Source of the DNA: Dermacentor variabilis
Taxonomy: Eukaryota > Arthropoda > Arachnida > Ixodida > Ixodidae
Assembly (NCBI RefSeq): GCF_050947875.1
Contig: NC_134569.1
Location: forward strand, 205,772,127 to 205,836,126
Reading direction: 5' to 3'
DNA: 64,000 nt
Shown: piece by piece, positions 34,715-45,789 of the stretch
Layout of the letters: every line of letters begins with the position of its first letter
Position numbering within the stretch: the first letter of the stretch is position 1
Translations under genes and position numbers: made by a program
The notes under the pieces: generated by a model
What the model was told of the DNA's origin: nothing
Databases searched by the model: none
The model's input: only the letters and a program-made list of their open reading frames with translations

Positions 34715-35330
34715 TTTCTTCAGAAATAGCAGTCCTGCAAATATTGCTGGCTTCTTCTTCCTTTGTCTAGAATGCCACGCGCACACGAAGGCAATTGATG
34801 ATGGCTGGAAAGGTATCGGTGTGCTTGGAAAATCGGTTAAGTAGAAAGAAGACAGGGAGGGTTTAAAGAGCTTCAATAAACCAGTGCGGCCTGTATTCAC
34901 ATAAAAAAAACCCACTTTCGCCATAATTCTTATCCACAAAGACATAATGACCAACTTTCTACACCAATAATTAGAAGGTAGCAGTCGTCGTAATAAAGCT
35001 GAATAGGAGTATAGAATAAAGATAGCACAAGCCTAAGTTCCAACCTCTGGTGATGGTGATGAAAAAAAAACAGTTTTATGAGGATGTTTAATTAGCAATG
35101 ACCTTGCGAGCTGCTGTGCGGACGTTCGAAACGTGGCTGTGTCTGAGCTACCCCCCATTGGTACTGGTGAAGTAGATGGCGCTTTTCCTTTAATCTGTGT
35201 CTTTTACGTGATTGTCTTTGACCATTTGTTTCAATATCTGTTACCTTGCCAGAGTAATTTCGTATTTCTCGGCGATGTCACTCTCATCGCCAGGACAGGA
35301 GGCTTCCACCTGGCCTGCTTCTGTTCCTCA
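34715..35330. other. No gene recognised
   Basis: AT-rich, with a short A run near 35065. A TGATGGTGATGA stretch near 35050 could be a small simple repeat. Confidence 0.35.
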
Positions 35331-35337
35331 CTCTGAT

Positions 35338-36603
35338 ATGCCGGTGGAACTTTTCTTACGCAATGGGACGACCAGCGTACCTGTCGCTTTGATTACGAGT
35401 GATGGCCGAGTGATTAGCATGCAGAATCTCAAGGCCATTCAAACCGAACTCCAGATGGCCTCGGCCAATTTTAAACAAATCGCCTAGTTCCGACAGGTTG
35501 GCTGAGGGGGCATTCTTTCCTGCACGTCAGACCAGGCTTGTGTTCAAGATTTACTGAAGTGCGATATTTTTGCGACTCATCCGGTGAGCAGATTCATTCC
35601 TCGTCACCTTCCATGTACCAAAGGCCTAGTTCGCGGTGTCGACATAAGTCTATGTCCGGCAGAAATTTTGGAAATGTGTTCAGCGGCAGGCGGGATGTCT
35701 GTGTATCGTTGCAGCCGTGTCGTTGATAATAAGTGCACGCACAGAGAAACAGTCATTGCTACATTTGCTGGAATAAACCCCCCATCGGAAATCAAAGCAT
35801 GGCCTTTTATACACCGAGTAGAGCATCTATCACCTCGTGTCCTTCAGTGTCTGAAGTGCTGGCGGTTTGGGCACTCCATAAAACGTTGCAGGTACAACAC
35901 ACGATGCGGAATTTGTGGAAAATGCCATAATTCAAATGACTGTTCTTCCCATAATCAGTCCAGCTGCCTTTCCAGTGGTCCGCACCCTGCAGATGAGCCT
36001 AATTGCCCTGCAAGGTCAAAAGAAATGCATATCACTGAAATACTTTATGGACGTCGATGCTCTCGTCGTGAGGCCATTGGAGAAATTCAGAGCAGGACTC
36101 AAGGGTATGCTGGTACAACTGCCCGTCAAACGCTGTGTATGGAAAACTCAATCTCTGAGGCTGTGGAAGCTTACGTAGAAAAGGCGTTGGAGAAAGCAAT
36201 GGTGCACGTTGTGACAAATCTCACCGACTCCCTTGTACAAGTGCTGTCCTCACAACTAGCTCCGTGGCTTCAGCCAACTAATAAAGCCAATATTGAGAAT
36301 CCGGTGACGAGTCTAACGCGTAGTCCACCGATTGAAATATCGACCGCGCAGCCATTCACGAATAACGATTCATCAAAGCCATCAAGTGCTGAGAAAGTCG
36401 ACCACATCTCCTTCTCCGACACAAATAAGATGGAAAATCAAGATGTAGATATGGCCCCCGATCGCTTAAACGAACAAAGTCACCGACAGAGGAAATATCT
36501 AGCTCTCCCACCAAGAGCAAGGGAAAAAAGCACGTTAAAGAGATTCCGACTAAGAAGGGCTTTTCAAAAGAGAGTGTTTCGTTCATTATTCATTCATAAG
36601 TGA
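35338..36603 (+). pseudogene. LINE ORF1 (gag-like) with zinc knuckles
   Basis: 35338-35487 gives the N-terminal part and stops. The frame resumes by about 35584 and runs to 36603. The central region has three cysteine-histidine knuckles: CLKCWRFGHSIKRC, CGICGKCHNSNDC, and a further Cys-rich stretch. After them come a Glu/Lys-rich helix and a Ser/Pro-rich tail. This is the ORF1 nucleic-acid-binding protein of Jockey/I-like LINEs. The stop near 35487 breaks it. From 35766 on, the sequence lies inside the first copy of the tandem duplication. No matching ORF2 follows in this orientation. Confidence 0.8.
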
Positions 36604-36783
36604 CAACGTGGACATATCAAAGGCAATGATTTCCCTAACATGAACAGTTCAAGGTGCTAATTTTGACTGCACAAAGGCAACCTCTGTTTTATGGAACCAT
36701 GACCATGTGTTCTGAAAAAGTGGATTATGTTCACAAGAAAATGAATATTATTGACGTTGTAGAAAATATTAGTAACTTCTTAA

Positions 36784-37397
36784 CTATGTTTCAACCATAC
36801 ACATGCGGAATCTCGTCTGAAGGAAAGGTAAGCGCGCTTCCTGGAATAAGACGTTGTTAGCAACGAATTTAGGGAGAGCTAAACATAGTCGAAGCGCTTC
36901 TTTCTCTAAAAGAGCAAGTGATCTCATCTTATATTTCCCACTTCCGGTAAACAAAGCACGGCAAAATTCTACAATCGGTCGTCCGTGCATACGGTAAATC
37001 GTTATTATTGCGCCACTTCGCGCACCAGAACGACGTTTACTGATCCTGCGTAGCATACCTACGGTTCGTCTCCCTTTCGTTGCAATATTTGTTATGTGAG
37101 AACACCAGGTAAGGTTTCTGTCATATGTGATACCCACGTACTTAAGTGACTCTACCTGAAGAATGGTTCTTTGATGATATACTAAGGATAACTGTATCGG
37201 CGCGGAAACGGGAAGACAAGGTCTAATTTCTTGTTTAGGTGTAGTGAAAGATCAATATTGAGAAGCCAGCTCTCTAGCTTATGAAGGTATGCTTTCAAAA
37301 AGACGGCAAAGGGAATCGAAGTCTGGCTAAGAGCATTGATGTCTCTTGTTGCCTGAAAAAAAAACGATGCCGTCTGCATAGACATACACATGCACAT
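36784..37397 (-). pseudogene. LINE reverse transcriptase C-terminal fragment
   Basis: 37182-37397 gives FFQATRDINALSQTS and LHKLESWLLNIDLSLHL, the region right after the catalytic YADD. 36784-37137 gives MGITYDRNLTWCSHI, GMLRRIS and a long helical end. This matches the thumb and connection of Jockey/I-like LINEs. A frame shift separates the parts and the catalytic core is missing. A near-identical copy lies at 39493-40106. Confidence 0.75.
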
Positions 37398-37439
37398 CCT
37401 GGCGTAGTGCGACTGAACTCATCAACAGGGTATATCATC

Positions 37440-38440
37440 ATCATTATCAAAATCAGCCTATTTTATGAGCACTGCAAGACGAAGGCCTCTCTCTGCTAGG
37501 TCCAATTACCCCTGTCCCGCGCCAACCCGATCCCAACTAGTATCCGCGCGAATTTCTTAATTTCATCGCTCCACCTATTGTTCTGCCGTCCTCGACTGCG
37601 TTTCCCTTGCCTTGGTACCAATTCTGTTACCCTATTGGTCCACCGGTTATCTATCCTACGTCTTACATATCCTGCCCAGCTCCATTTCGTTCTCTTAATG
37701 TCAATTAGAATATCGGCTATTTCCGTTTGCTCTCTCATCCACACAGCTCTCTTCCTGTCTCCTAACCTTATGGCTAACATTCTCCGTTCCATCGCTTTTC
37801 CCGCGGTCTTTAAATTATTTTCGAGCTTCTTTGTCAGTCTCCAAGTTTCTGCCCCATATATCAGCACCAAGATAATGCATTGATTGTACACGTTCTTTTT
37901 ATTGATAATGCTAAGCTTCCAGTCAGGATCTGACAATGTCTGTCGAATGCGCTCAAACTCATTTTTATTCTGCTGTAAATTTCCTTCTCGTTGTTAGGGT
38001 CCCCTGCGAGTAATTGGCCTAGGTAAACGTACTCCTTCACAGACTCTAGAGGGTGATTGGCGATCCTGAACTCTTCTTTTCTTGCCGCGCTATCGATCAT
38101 TATCTGTGTCTTCTGCATATAAATCTAAAACCCCAGTCTTATACTCTCTGTGTCAAGGTCGTCAATCATTTGTTGTAATTCGCCCCCAGTCTTGCGGAGC
38201 AGGACAATGTCACCTGCAAAGCTGAGGTTGCTGAGATATTCACCGTTGATCCTTATTCCTAAGCCTCCCCATTTTAATACCATAAATACTTTTTCGAAGC
38301 ACGCAGTGAATAGCATTGGAGAGATTGTGTCTCCATGTCTCGTACAGGAGAAGTAACAGCTCCTTGGGACACCCTTCTTACCTCCTACAATTTTGTCGAA
38401 GACACACCGTATTGACGAGCAATATATGTTCTGTTTAAAT
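37440..38440 (-). pseudogene. RTE-clade LINE fragment (RT to 3' end)
   Basis: 38125-38316 has LSNLSFAGDIVLLRKTGGEL, the RT catalytic block, with FAGD in place of FADD, so one catalytic aspartate is lost. 37861-38118 has KEYVYLGQLLAGDPNNEKEI. 37496-37936 has ILVLIYGAETWRLTKKLE, then AMERRMLAIRLGDRKRAVW and RWSDEIKKFA. This is the C-terminal half of an RTE RT. The 3' end is followed, on the plus strand near 37430, by an ATCATCATTATC run as in RTE tails. Confidence 0.88.
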
Positions 38441-38460
38441 TCGGAAATCTATGCCATTAT

Positions 38461-39249
38461 ATGTTTAGGAAAAGTGCTGGAATAAACCCCCCATCGGAAA
38501 TCAAAGCATGGCCTTTTATACACCGAGTAGAGCATCTATCACCTCGTGTCCTTCAGTGTCTGAAGTGCTGGCGGTTTGGGCACTCCATAAAACGTTGCAG
38601 GTACAACACACGATGCGGAATTTGTGGAAAATGCCATAATTCAAATGACTGTTCTTCCCATAATCAGTCCAGCTGCCTTTCCAGTGGTCCGCACCCTGCA
38701 GATGAGCCTAATTGCCCTGCAAGGTCAAAAGAAATGCATATCACTGAAATACTTTATGGACGTCGATGCTCTCGTCGTGAGGCCATTGGAGAAATTCAGA
38801 GCAGGACTCAAGGGTATGCTGGTACAACTGCCCGTCAAACGCTGTGTATGGAAAACTCAATCTCTGAGGCTGTGGAAGCTTACGTAGAAAAGGCGTTGGA
38901 GAAAGCAATGGTGCACGTTGTGACAAATCTCACCGACTCCCTTGTACAAGTGCTGTCCTCACAACTAGCTCCGTGGCTTCAGCCAACTAATAAAGCCAAT
39001 ATTGAGAATCCGGTGACGAGTCTAACGCGTAGTCCACCGATTGAAATATCGACCGCGCAGCCATTCACGAATAACGATTCATCAAAGCCATCAAGTGCTG
39101 AGAAAGTCGACCACATCTCCTTCTCCGACACAAATAAGATGGAAAATCAAGATGTAGATATGGCCCCCGATCGCTTAAACGAACAAAGTCACCGACAGAG
39201 GAAATATCTAGCTCTCCCACCAAGAGCAAGGGAAAAAAGCACGTTATAG
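38461..39249 (+). pseudogene. LINE ORF1 zinc-knuckle fragment, second copy
   Basis: Same CLKCWRFGHSIKRC knuckle region as 35584-36603, but it lacks the N-terminal half because the duplication starts inside the gene, and it ends early at the TAG at 39247. Confidence 0.8.
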
Positions 39250-39492
39250 AGATTCCGACTAAGAAGGGCTTTTCAAAAGAGAGTGTTTCGTTCATTATTC
39301 ATTCATAAGTGACAACGTGGACATATCAAAGGCAATGATTTCCCTAACATGAACAGTTCAAGGTGCTAATTTTGACTGCACAAAGGCAACCTCTGTTTTA
39401 TGGAACCATGACCATGTGTTCTGAAAAAGTGGATTATGTTCACAAGAAAATGAATATTATTGACGTTGTAGAAAATATTAGTAACTTCTTAA

Positions 39493-40106
39493 CTATGTTT
39501 CAACCATACACATGCGGAATCTCGTCTGAAGGAAAGGTAAGCGCGCTTCCTGGAATAAGACGTTGTTAGCAACGAATTTAGGGAGAGCTAAACATAGTCG
39601 AAGCGCTTCTTTCTCTAAAAGAGCAAGTGGTCTCATCTTATATTTCCCACTTCCGGTAAACAAAGCACGGCAAAATTCTACAATCGGTCGTCCGTGCATA
39701 CGGTAAATCGTTATTATTGTGCCACTTCGCGCACCAGAACGACGTTTACTGATCCTGCGTAGCATACCTACGGTTCGTCTCCCTTTCGTTGCAATATTTG
39801 TTATGTGAGAACACCAGGTAAGGTTTCCGTCATATGTGATACCCACGTACTTAAGTGACTCTACCTGAAGAATGGTTCTTTGATGATATACTAAGGATAA
39901 CTGTATCGGCGCGGAAACGGGAAGACAAGGTCTAATTTCTTGTTTAGGTGTAGTGAAAGATCAATATTGAGAAGCCAGCTCTCTAGCTTATGAAGGTATG
40001 CTTTCAAAAAGACGGCAAAGGGAATCGAAGTCTGGCTAAGAGCATTGATGTCTCTTGTTGCCTGAAAAAAAAACGATGCCGTCTGCATAGACATACACAT
40101 GCACAT
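39493..40106 (-). pseudogene. LINE reverse transcriptase C-terminal fragment, second copy
   Basis: Copy of 36784-37397 with three substitutions (GNLTW for RNLTW, SGTII for SGAII, KMRPL for KMRSL). Confidence 0.75.
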
Positions 40107-40148
40107 CCTGGCGTAGTGCGACTGAACTCATCAACAGGGTATATCATC

Positions 40149-41149
40149 ATCATTATCAAAATCAGCCTATTTTATGAGCACTGCAAGACGAAGGCCTCTC
40201 TCTGCTAGGTCCAATTACCCCTGTCCCGCGCCAACCCGATCCCAACTAGTATCCGCGCGAATTTCTTAATTTCATCGCTCCACCTATTGTTCTGCCGTCC
40301 TCGACTGCGTTTCCCTTGCCTTGGTACCAATTCTGTTACCCTATTGGTCCACCGGTTATCTATCCTACGTCTTACATATCCTGCCCAGCTCCATTTCGTT
40401 CTCTTAATGTCAATTAGAATATCGGCTATTTCCGTTTGCTCTCTCATCCACACAGCTCTCTTCCTGTCTCCTAACCTTATGGCTAACATTCTCCGTTCCA
40501 TCGCTTTTCCCGCGGTCTTTAAATTATTTTCGAGCTTCTTTGTCAGTCTCCAAGTTTCTGCCCCATATATCAGCACCAAGATAATGCATTGATTGTACAC
40601 GTTCTTTTTATTGATAATGCTAAGCTTCCAGTCAGGATCTGACAATGTCTGTCGAATGCGCTCAAACTCATTTTTATTCTGCTGTAAATTTCCTTCTCGT
40701 TGTTAGGGTCCCCTGCGAGTAATTGGCCTAGGTAAACGTACTCCTTCACAGACTCTAGAGGGTGATTGGCGATCCTGAACTCTTCTTTTCTTGCCGCGCT
40801 ATCGATCATTATCTGTGTCTTCTGCATATAAATCTAAAACCCCAGTCTTATACTCTCTGTGTCAAGGTCGTCAATCATTTGTTGTAATTCGCCCCCAGTC
40901 TTGCGGAGCAGGACAATGTCACCTGCAAAGCTGAGGTTGCTGAGATATTCACCGTTGATCCTTATTCCTAAGCCTCCCCATTTTAATACCATAAATACTT
41001 TTTCGAAGCACGCAGTGAATAGCATTGGAGAGATTGTGTCTCCATGTCTCGTACAGGAGAAGTAACAGCTCCTTGGGACACCCTTCTTACCTCCTACAAT
41101 TTTGTCGAAGACACACCGTATTGACGAGCAATATATGTTCTGTTTAAAT
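40149..41149 (-). pseudogene. RTE-clade LINE fragment, second copy
   Basis: Copy of 37440-38440 with no differences that I found, including the same FAGD in the RT site. Confidence 0.85.
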
Positions 41150-41185
41150 TCGGAAATCTATGCCATTATATGTTTAGGAAAAGTG

Positions 41186-41717
41186 AAGGACTAATCTGTC
41201 CAGTAGCAGTGGGTACTCGACGCTGTCGTAAGCTTTCGCTACTTCAAGAGTCGCTAACTGCGGTCGCCTGCTTTACTCTGCTTCATCCTCTTCTCTTCCA
41301 GAGCCCACTTTGCGAGAGCCCGAAGCCAGGTTCACGTCATCAAGTTCAGCGCTGTGTTCCCACGCGCCTGGTGTGGAGGTCGCGTAATCTCAAGTTCCGA
41401 AGACGCGTTGAAGCTAAAGGCAGCACGAAGCGTCCGCTTGTCGCTGCTGTTGCTCTTCATCACGCCTGCATTCTAAGAGCGAATGTCGGCGGTCATTAAG
41501 TGAGATCTGTTCACGTTTGCCTGTGTGCGCTTGTTAGGAAGCATCATGCTTGTCAATTTATTTAGCAAGCGAATATTAACTGCTATATATACCGCCGACA
41601 ACACTGCTAACGAGACTTCGTAACGGTGTCTAATTATTTGTGAACCATTGAACTAGAACCATTGATGAACTCGAAAATTTGCTTTCAGTTCGCCGTTTGA
41701 AATAAACTGCAAATACT
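41186..41717. other. Unassigned unique sequence between duplication and gypsy element
   Basis: No domain recognised. TTTCAGTTCGCC followed by GAAATAAACTGC near 41688-41711 would suit a 3' exon end or an LTR poly(A) region, but neither is supported by a partner sequence in the window. Confidence 0.35.
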
Positions 41718-42660
41718 TTAGTACACAATGTTATTTTTCATTTCATTGATTCTTCTCCAAAAGTCATGCCATAAATTACGGGTGATGTCCGCTCCATGAC
41801 TATGTATGGCCCGATGAATCGCAGTTGGAACTTGTCGCACAAACCAGGAGTGCGAAGGGGCGTGAACAGGGCGTGAACAGGTCGGAAGGACACAACCGGA
41901 TGGATTGTGTAATAAATGATGTCCCGAACTTACTTGTCTGGCCGTTTGCGCGGGCACGCTGACGGCAGTGAGCGAGTCGTGAAACGAATTCGTCGCTGGA
42001 CGACGTAGATGGGTTGACAGGAGCATAGAACAAGGAAACCTCGAGAAGAGAAGAAAGTGACCGTCCGTTAACTAGGTAAAATGGTGAGTAGTCGGTGGTG
42101 CGCTGAACGGCCCTGTTTTAGGTGAAAGTTACGAATGGTAGAAGCTTCCGCCAAATTTTGTTGCCAGGTGGAATATATACGGCGAATATATCGGCAAGCG
42201 TGCGATGAAATCGCTCTGTGAAGCCGTTGGTCTGTGGATGGTAGCTCGAGGCTGTTTTGTGGGTCGTACCAGAGGCACGCAGGACTTAGATTAAAGGTTG
42301 AAAGCTTTTTCGCGGTCTTTCAGTAGTATGCGAGGATCACCATGCCGGAGAATGATAGCTTGAAGGATGAAGTCGGCAAATTCCAAAGCCGAGCCACTAT
42401 CCAGCGATGCCGTGCGGGAGTAACAGGGAGGAGCCCGTAAAGGTCAATACCAACAACCTCAAATGGTGCGATGGGACACGTAATACGCAGTAATTCACCA
42501 GCAGGAGCAGAGGTTGGGGCTTTGCGACCCTGACACGGAGAAGAAGAATCGACGTATTTAGCTACACCAGTAGAAAGGCCACGCCAATAGTAATGGCTTT
42601 AAATGCGATCGTAAGTCTTATGGAAACGGAGATGTCCAGCCGTCATGTCATCGTGGAATG
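41718..42660 (-). pseudogene. gypsy integrase, frameshifted
   Basis: Minus-strand translation gives a HHCC region near 42600-42690 (MTAGHLRFHKTYDRI), then FEVVGIDLYGLLPVTP near 42450, a core end with SSYHPQTNGFTERFHRTLAD near 42200, and a C-terminal part that finishes near 41730. Stops and frame changes occur throughout. It is the last domain before where a 3' LTR would be. Confidence 0.8.
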
Positions 42661-44145
42661 CTTCGAGGACCTGAGCTCGAAGAGAATGTGGTAGAACGGG
42701 CGCCCAACATAGACCGTATGGGTGGTAAATGCGCCGATACAACACGCGATTGTCCAGCTGAAATTGTGCGATTTGGCGCCGCAGCCGCGCGTAAGGTGGG
42801 CGAAACGCGCCAGAGGGGTGGTTTATCATACGCCGACAATATGGGTCGGCCCGTTGGGGAGATGCGAAAGTGAGATCGTCGTCCGGCGAAAGGCGTTCTA
42901 TTAGGGCTAGGGAAGAAACCAGCGTAAAAGTCACATACGAAGAGCCGCTTTGCGACAGAGTTGCCGACATGTCGAGTGGGTGCGCAAGGAGCAGACAACG
43001 AGAAATAGCGTCAACGTCTTGGTGTTTTTCGCCAAACTTATGAATAATGTCAAAGTCATACTCTTGCAGGGGAAGAATCCAGGGACACAGGCGTCCGGTC
43101 AAGTTCACGAGCTTTGTGATCCAGTATAAGGTGCGGTGGTCCGTAACAATTGTAAAATGAAGCCCGTGCAGATAGGGTCAGAACGTCTGTATGGACCAAA
43201 CAACAGCCAGGTATTGCTGCTCAGTGGTCGTATAGTTCTCGGCATCGGTTAGTACGCGGCTTGCGTATGCAACGACTCTGTCTCGCGAAGAGTGTTCGCG
43301 TAGTAGAAGAAAGCACCGATGCCGCTGCCACTAACGTCTGTGGGCAAGAGAGCTGGTGCAGTGTGGCCACAATGGCAAACCACAGGTTCAGACGTGAGGG
43401 CGTCCTTCAGCCTGTGATAGGCTGCTTCACATTTTTGAGACCAGAAGAAGGTTACGCCAGAAACAAGCAGCTTGTGTAGTGGCGCAGCGATGGGGGCAAT
43501 GTTCCGTGTACAGCGACGGAAATAAAAAGCGAGGCGAAGGAAGCTTCTCAAGTCTTTAGGCCTTTCTAGGCGAGGGAAGCGAAGGATCGCAGCAGTATTA
43601 AAGGGTCAGGACGTATGCTGTCCTTGCTCAAGGCCTGTCCTAGGACACTAATAGATCTGCTGGCGAAACGACATTTCTTCCAGTTGAGCTGAAGACAGGC
43701 GTTGGTAAGGCACGTTAGAATTTCACTCAAGCTAAGCAGGTGCTGAGGAAAAGTTGATGATAAAAACGATAATATCATCCAGTTAGCAGAGGTAAGTATT
43801 CCCTTTCAGACCACGCAGCACGGTGTCAATCATGCGCTGAACCATCGCAGGTGCATTGCATAGCCAGAAGAGCATGACGTTGAATTCGTAAAGTCCATCG
43901 GGGATAGCAAACGCTCTTTTTCTTTTCATTATCATCTCCCTGCATGGGAAACTGGCAATAGCCAGAACGGAGATCGAAGCTTGAAAAGTACTCTGCGCAT
44001 TGTATTGACTCAAGGGTATCATCAATGCATGGCATAGGATATACGTCCTTTCGAGTGATCTTATTGAGGACCTGGTAATCGACGCAAAAGCGCACGGAAC
44101 CGCCCTTTTGTGGACCAAAACAACAGGAAATGTCCAAGGCCTTGC
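42660..44145 (-). pseudogene. gypsy RT and RNase H, frameshifted
   Basis: 43826-44137 has GGSVRFCVDYQVLNKITRKD and YPMPCIDDTLESIQCAEYFSS, followed by DLRSGYCQF. 43783 and 43566 pieces give the rest of RT. 43249-43551 has APLHKLLVSGVTFFW (connection) and 42599-43108 has LTGRLCPWILPLQEYDFDI, the end of RNase H. Pieces are in three frames. Confidence 0.82.
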
Positions 44146-45080
44146 TTAGGATCGAGTGATCTTCTCTTGTAGCCTGTCCGCGACATTTTCTTCTATGATA
44201 TTTTGCTCGGCTAGAGACATGCGGTATGGGTGTCGCCTCACTATAGACCCTTCGTCTGTGTGAATGCGATGCGCTGCGACTGTGGTTTGGCCCAGAGTCG
44301 TCGAATGGACATTAAAAGAATTTGCGTGTTTGTTCGACAAAACAAGCACCTGGTGCATCTCTGAAGGTGGTAAGTCATTGCTGTTGGCGGAAGCGGCAGT
44401 AGCACAAGCAGGAGGGTCTTTGGAGGGCATAGGTTTCAGGGGCAAGACGCAGATGTGCCATGTGTCGGCCGCGCAAGCCACTTTGTTGCGTTGCGGAATG
44501 AGAATTTCCTCTGATGTTTTCGTGGCGGTGACGAACGCACCGCATTTGTGAAATCGAACCACAACTGGTGAAAAAGCGATGCCTTTATGAAGACAGCAGG
44601 ACGACGGGAAGACCCAGACGTCGCGATGGTCAACATCCTTTGATAGAATGGTAATAATTGGCTGTCGACAGGGAGGTAGGTTGATGTCTTCCGCAGCAAT
44701 CAGGCGCAACGGCGTGTAAGTTTCTTCCCCAAGCAAGTAGTCGGTGTTTGTAAGATGTAAGACGCGTTGCCCACAAAAAATGGCCGCAGAAGCAGAAGAA
44801 AATCCCGCCCTAAAATAAGTTGACAAGCCCACGGGTACAACTCCGCGAAACGAATATAATGGAGGATGTCATCGATTAGGACGCGTCCAGTACAAAGAGC
44901 GGAAGGTGGAACAGTGTCCCCTTCCCTTGCAATTAGCGTCGGTGCATCGTAAGGCGTCGTGACTTTCCTGAGGTGGGAACATAAATCAGCATGGATATCG
45001 GAAATTGTCGCACCTGTGTCCACAAAAGCATTGACGGGCACCCCTTGGACAAGCATCGAAAGCATATTGGAGGGGTGCAC
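44146..45080 (-). pseudogene. gypsy protease region
   Basis: 44700-45080 has SMLVQGVPVNAFVDTGATIS, the DTGA aspartic protease site, and ends LILGRDFL. 44146-44832 follows and contains DEGSIVRRHPYRMS, the link to RT. This is the normal protease-to-RT order. Confidence 0.82.
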
Positions 45081-45090
45081 AGGTAAAACT

Positions 45091-45778
45091 TGAAGGCCCC
45101 TCGCCTTCGCTCAGGGGGTCCGCGAGCCGCGACCAGCACGACAAAGGACCAAAGGCGCCAGGAACAAAAACCGCTTTAATTTACGATAGAATGTAACGCT
45201 CAAAATTACCGCAGCCTCGCGGCCAATAGCAGAAAAGAACAAGGCAAGGAAGCAAGTAGCAAAGAAGCAAAGCAGCAAAAAGCAGCAAAAGCAAAGAAGC
45301 AAGCAGCAAAACAGCGCGGCAACAAAATATACAGGCCAAAGGGAGCAACGAAAGAACGGCCGCTACAAACCATCAACCAACACAATCTTTCGGGCGATAA
45401 CAGAATGCATAAAGCGCAGAAAGCAAGCAAGCACTGAACCAGGCGCGCAGATAGTCCCAAAAGCGAACAACAAGAGCACTCTTTCATGCTGACACAATAC
45501 AAAGACGCTTTTCCCCTGCCCTGCAGCACGCTCGGAAAGAAGCCTAGACGGGCGACGCCCCACCAGCGCCTCCCCAGGCCCGCGCCCCGCAAAAAGCCCC
45601 GAGTGCAGTCTTCGCTGCCTTCTTATCGGGCAGCTCCCTTCCCGGCAGTCCCCGCGCGAGTTCTTACGATAACGCGATCGGTGCGCATGCTCCATGCGAC
45701 GAGTGCCGTTGTGGCGCGCGTTTCAAAGGCTTCCCCTGTGCGCGCTACAGAGAGGGCCTAAGGGCCCGACAAACTTCA
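45091..45778. repeat. GC-rich intervening segment, LTR-like ends
   Basis: It begins TGAAGGCCC and ends GGGCCCGACAAACTTCA on the plus strand, so its ends are loosely inverted (TGAAG...CTTCA) as in LTRs. It separates gag from protease in the gypsy element. It holds a low-complexity run of AAGCAGC-like units at 45234-45316. No target duplication was found, so a solo LTR is only a possibility. Confidence 0.4.
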
Positions 45779-45789
45779 GTCCTATTGAC

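Larger units (their letters stand above)
35766..38474 (+). repeat. Tandem duplication, copy 1 (2709 bp)
   Basis: Repeats at 38475-41183 with a constant offset of 2709 and no indels. I found four substitutions: 36538/39247, 36921/39630, 37011/39720 and 37119/39828. Contents are a LINE ORF1 piece (+), a LINE RT end (-) and an RTE fragment (-). Junctions share only TG, typical of a microhomology event. Confidence 0.95.
38475..41183 (+). repeat. Tandem duplication, copy 2 (2709 bp)
   Basis: Direct copy of 35766-38474. Here base 39247 is T instead of A, creating a TAG stop that ends the ORF1 frame 13 codons after RKYLALPP. Right boundary: the TG at 41184-41185 is shared with the start of the unit, after which the sequence is unique. 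Confidence 0.95.

Noticed and set aside
34303..34729. Plus-strand open frames over the Ala/Pro-rich minus frame
   Set aside because: Cysteine-rich, unconserved shadow of GC-rich DNA; no start context or domain.
45206..45592. Minus-strand hydrophobic frames rich in Leu, Phe, Cys and Ala
   Set aside because: They come from a low-complexity AAGCAGC-type run, not a membrane protein.
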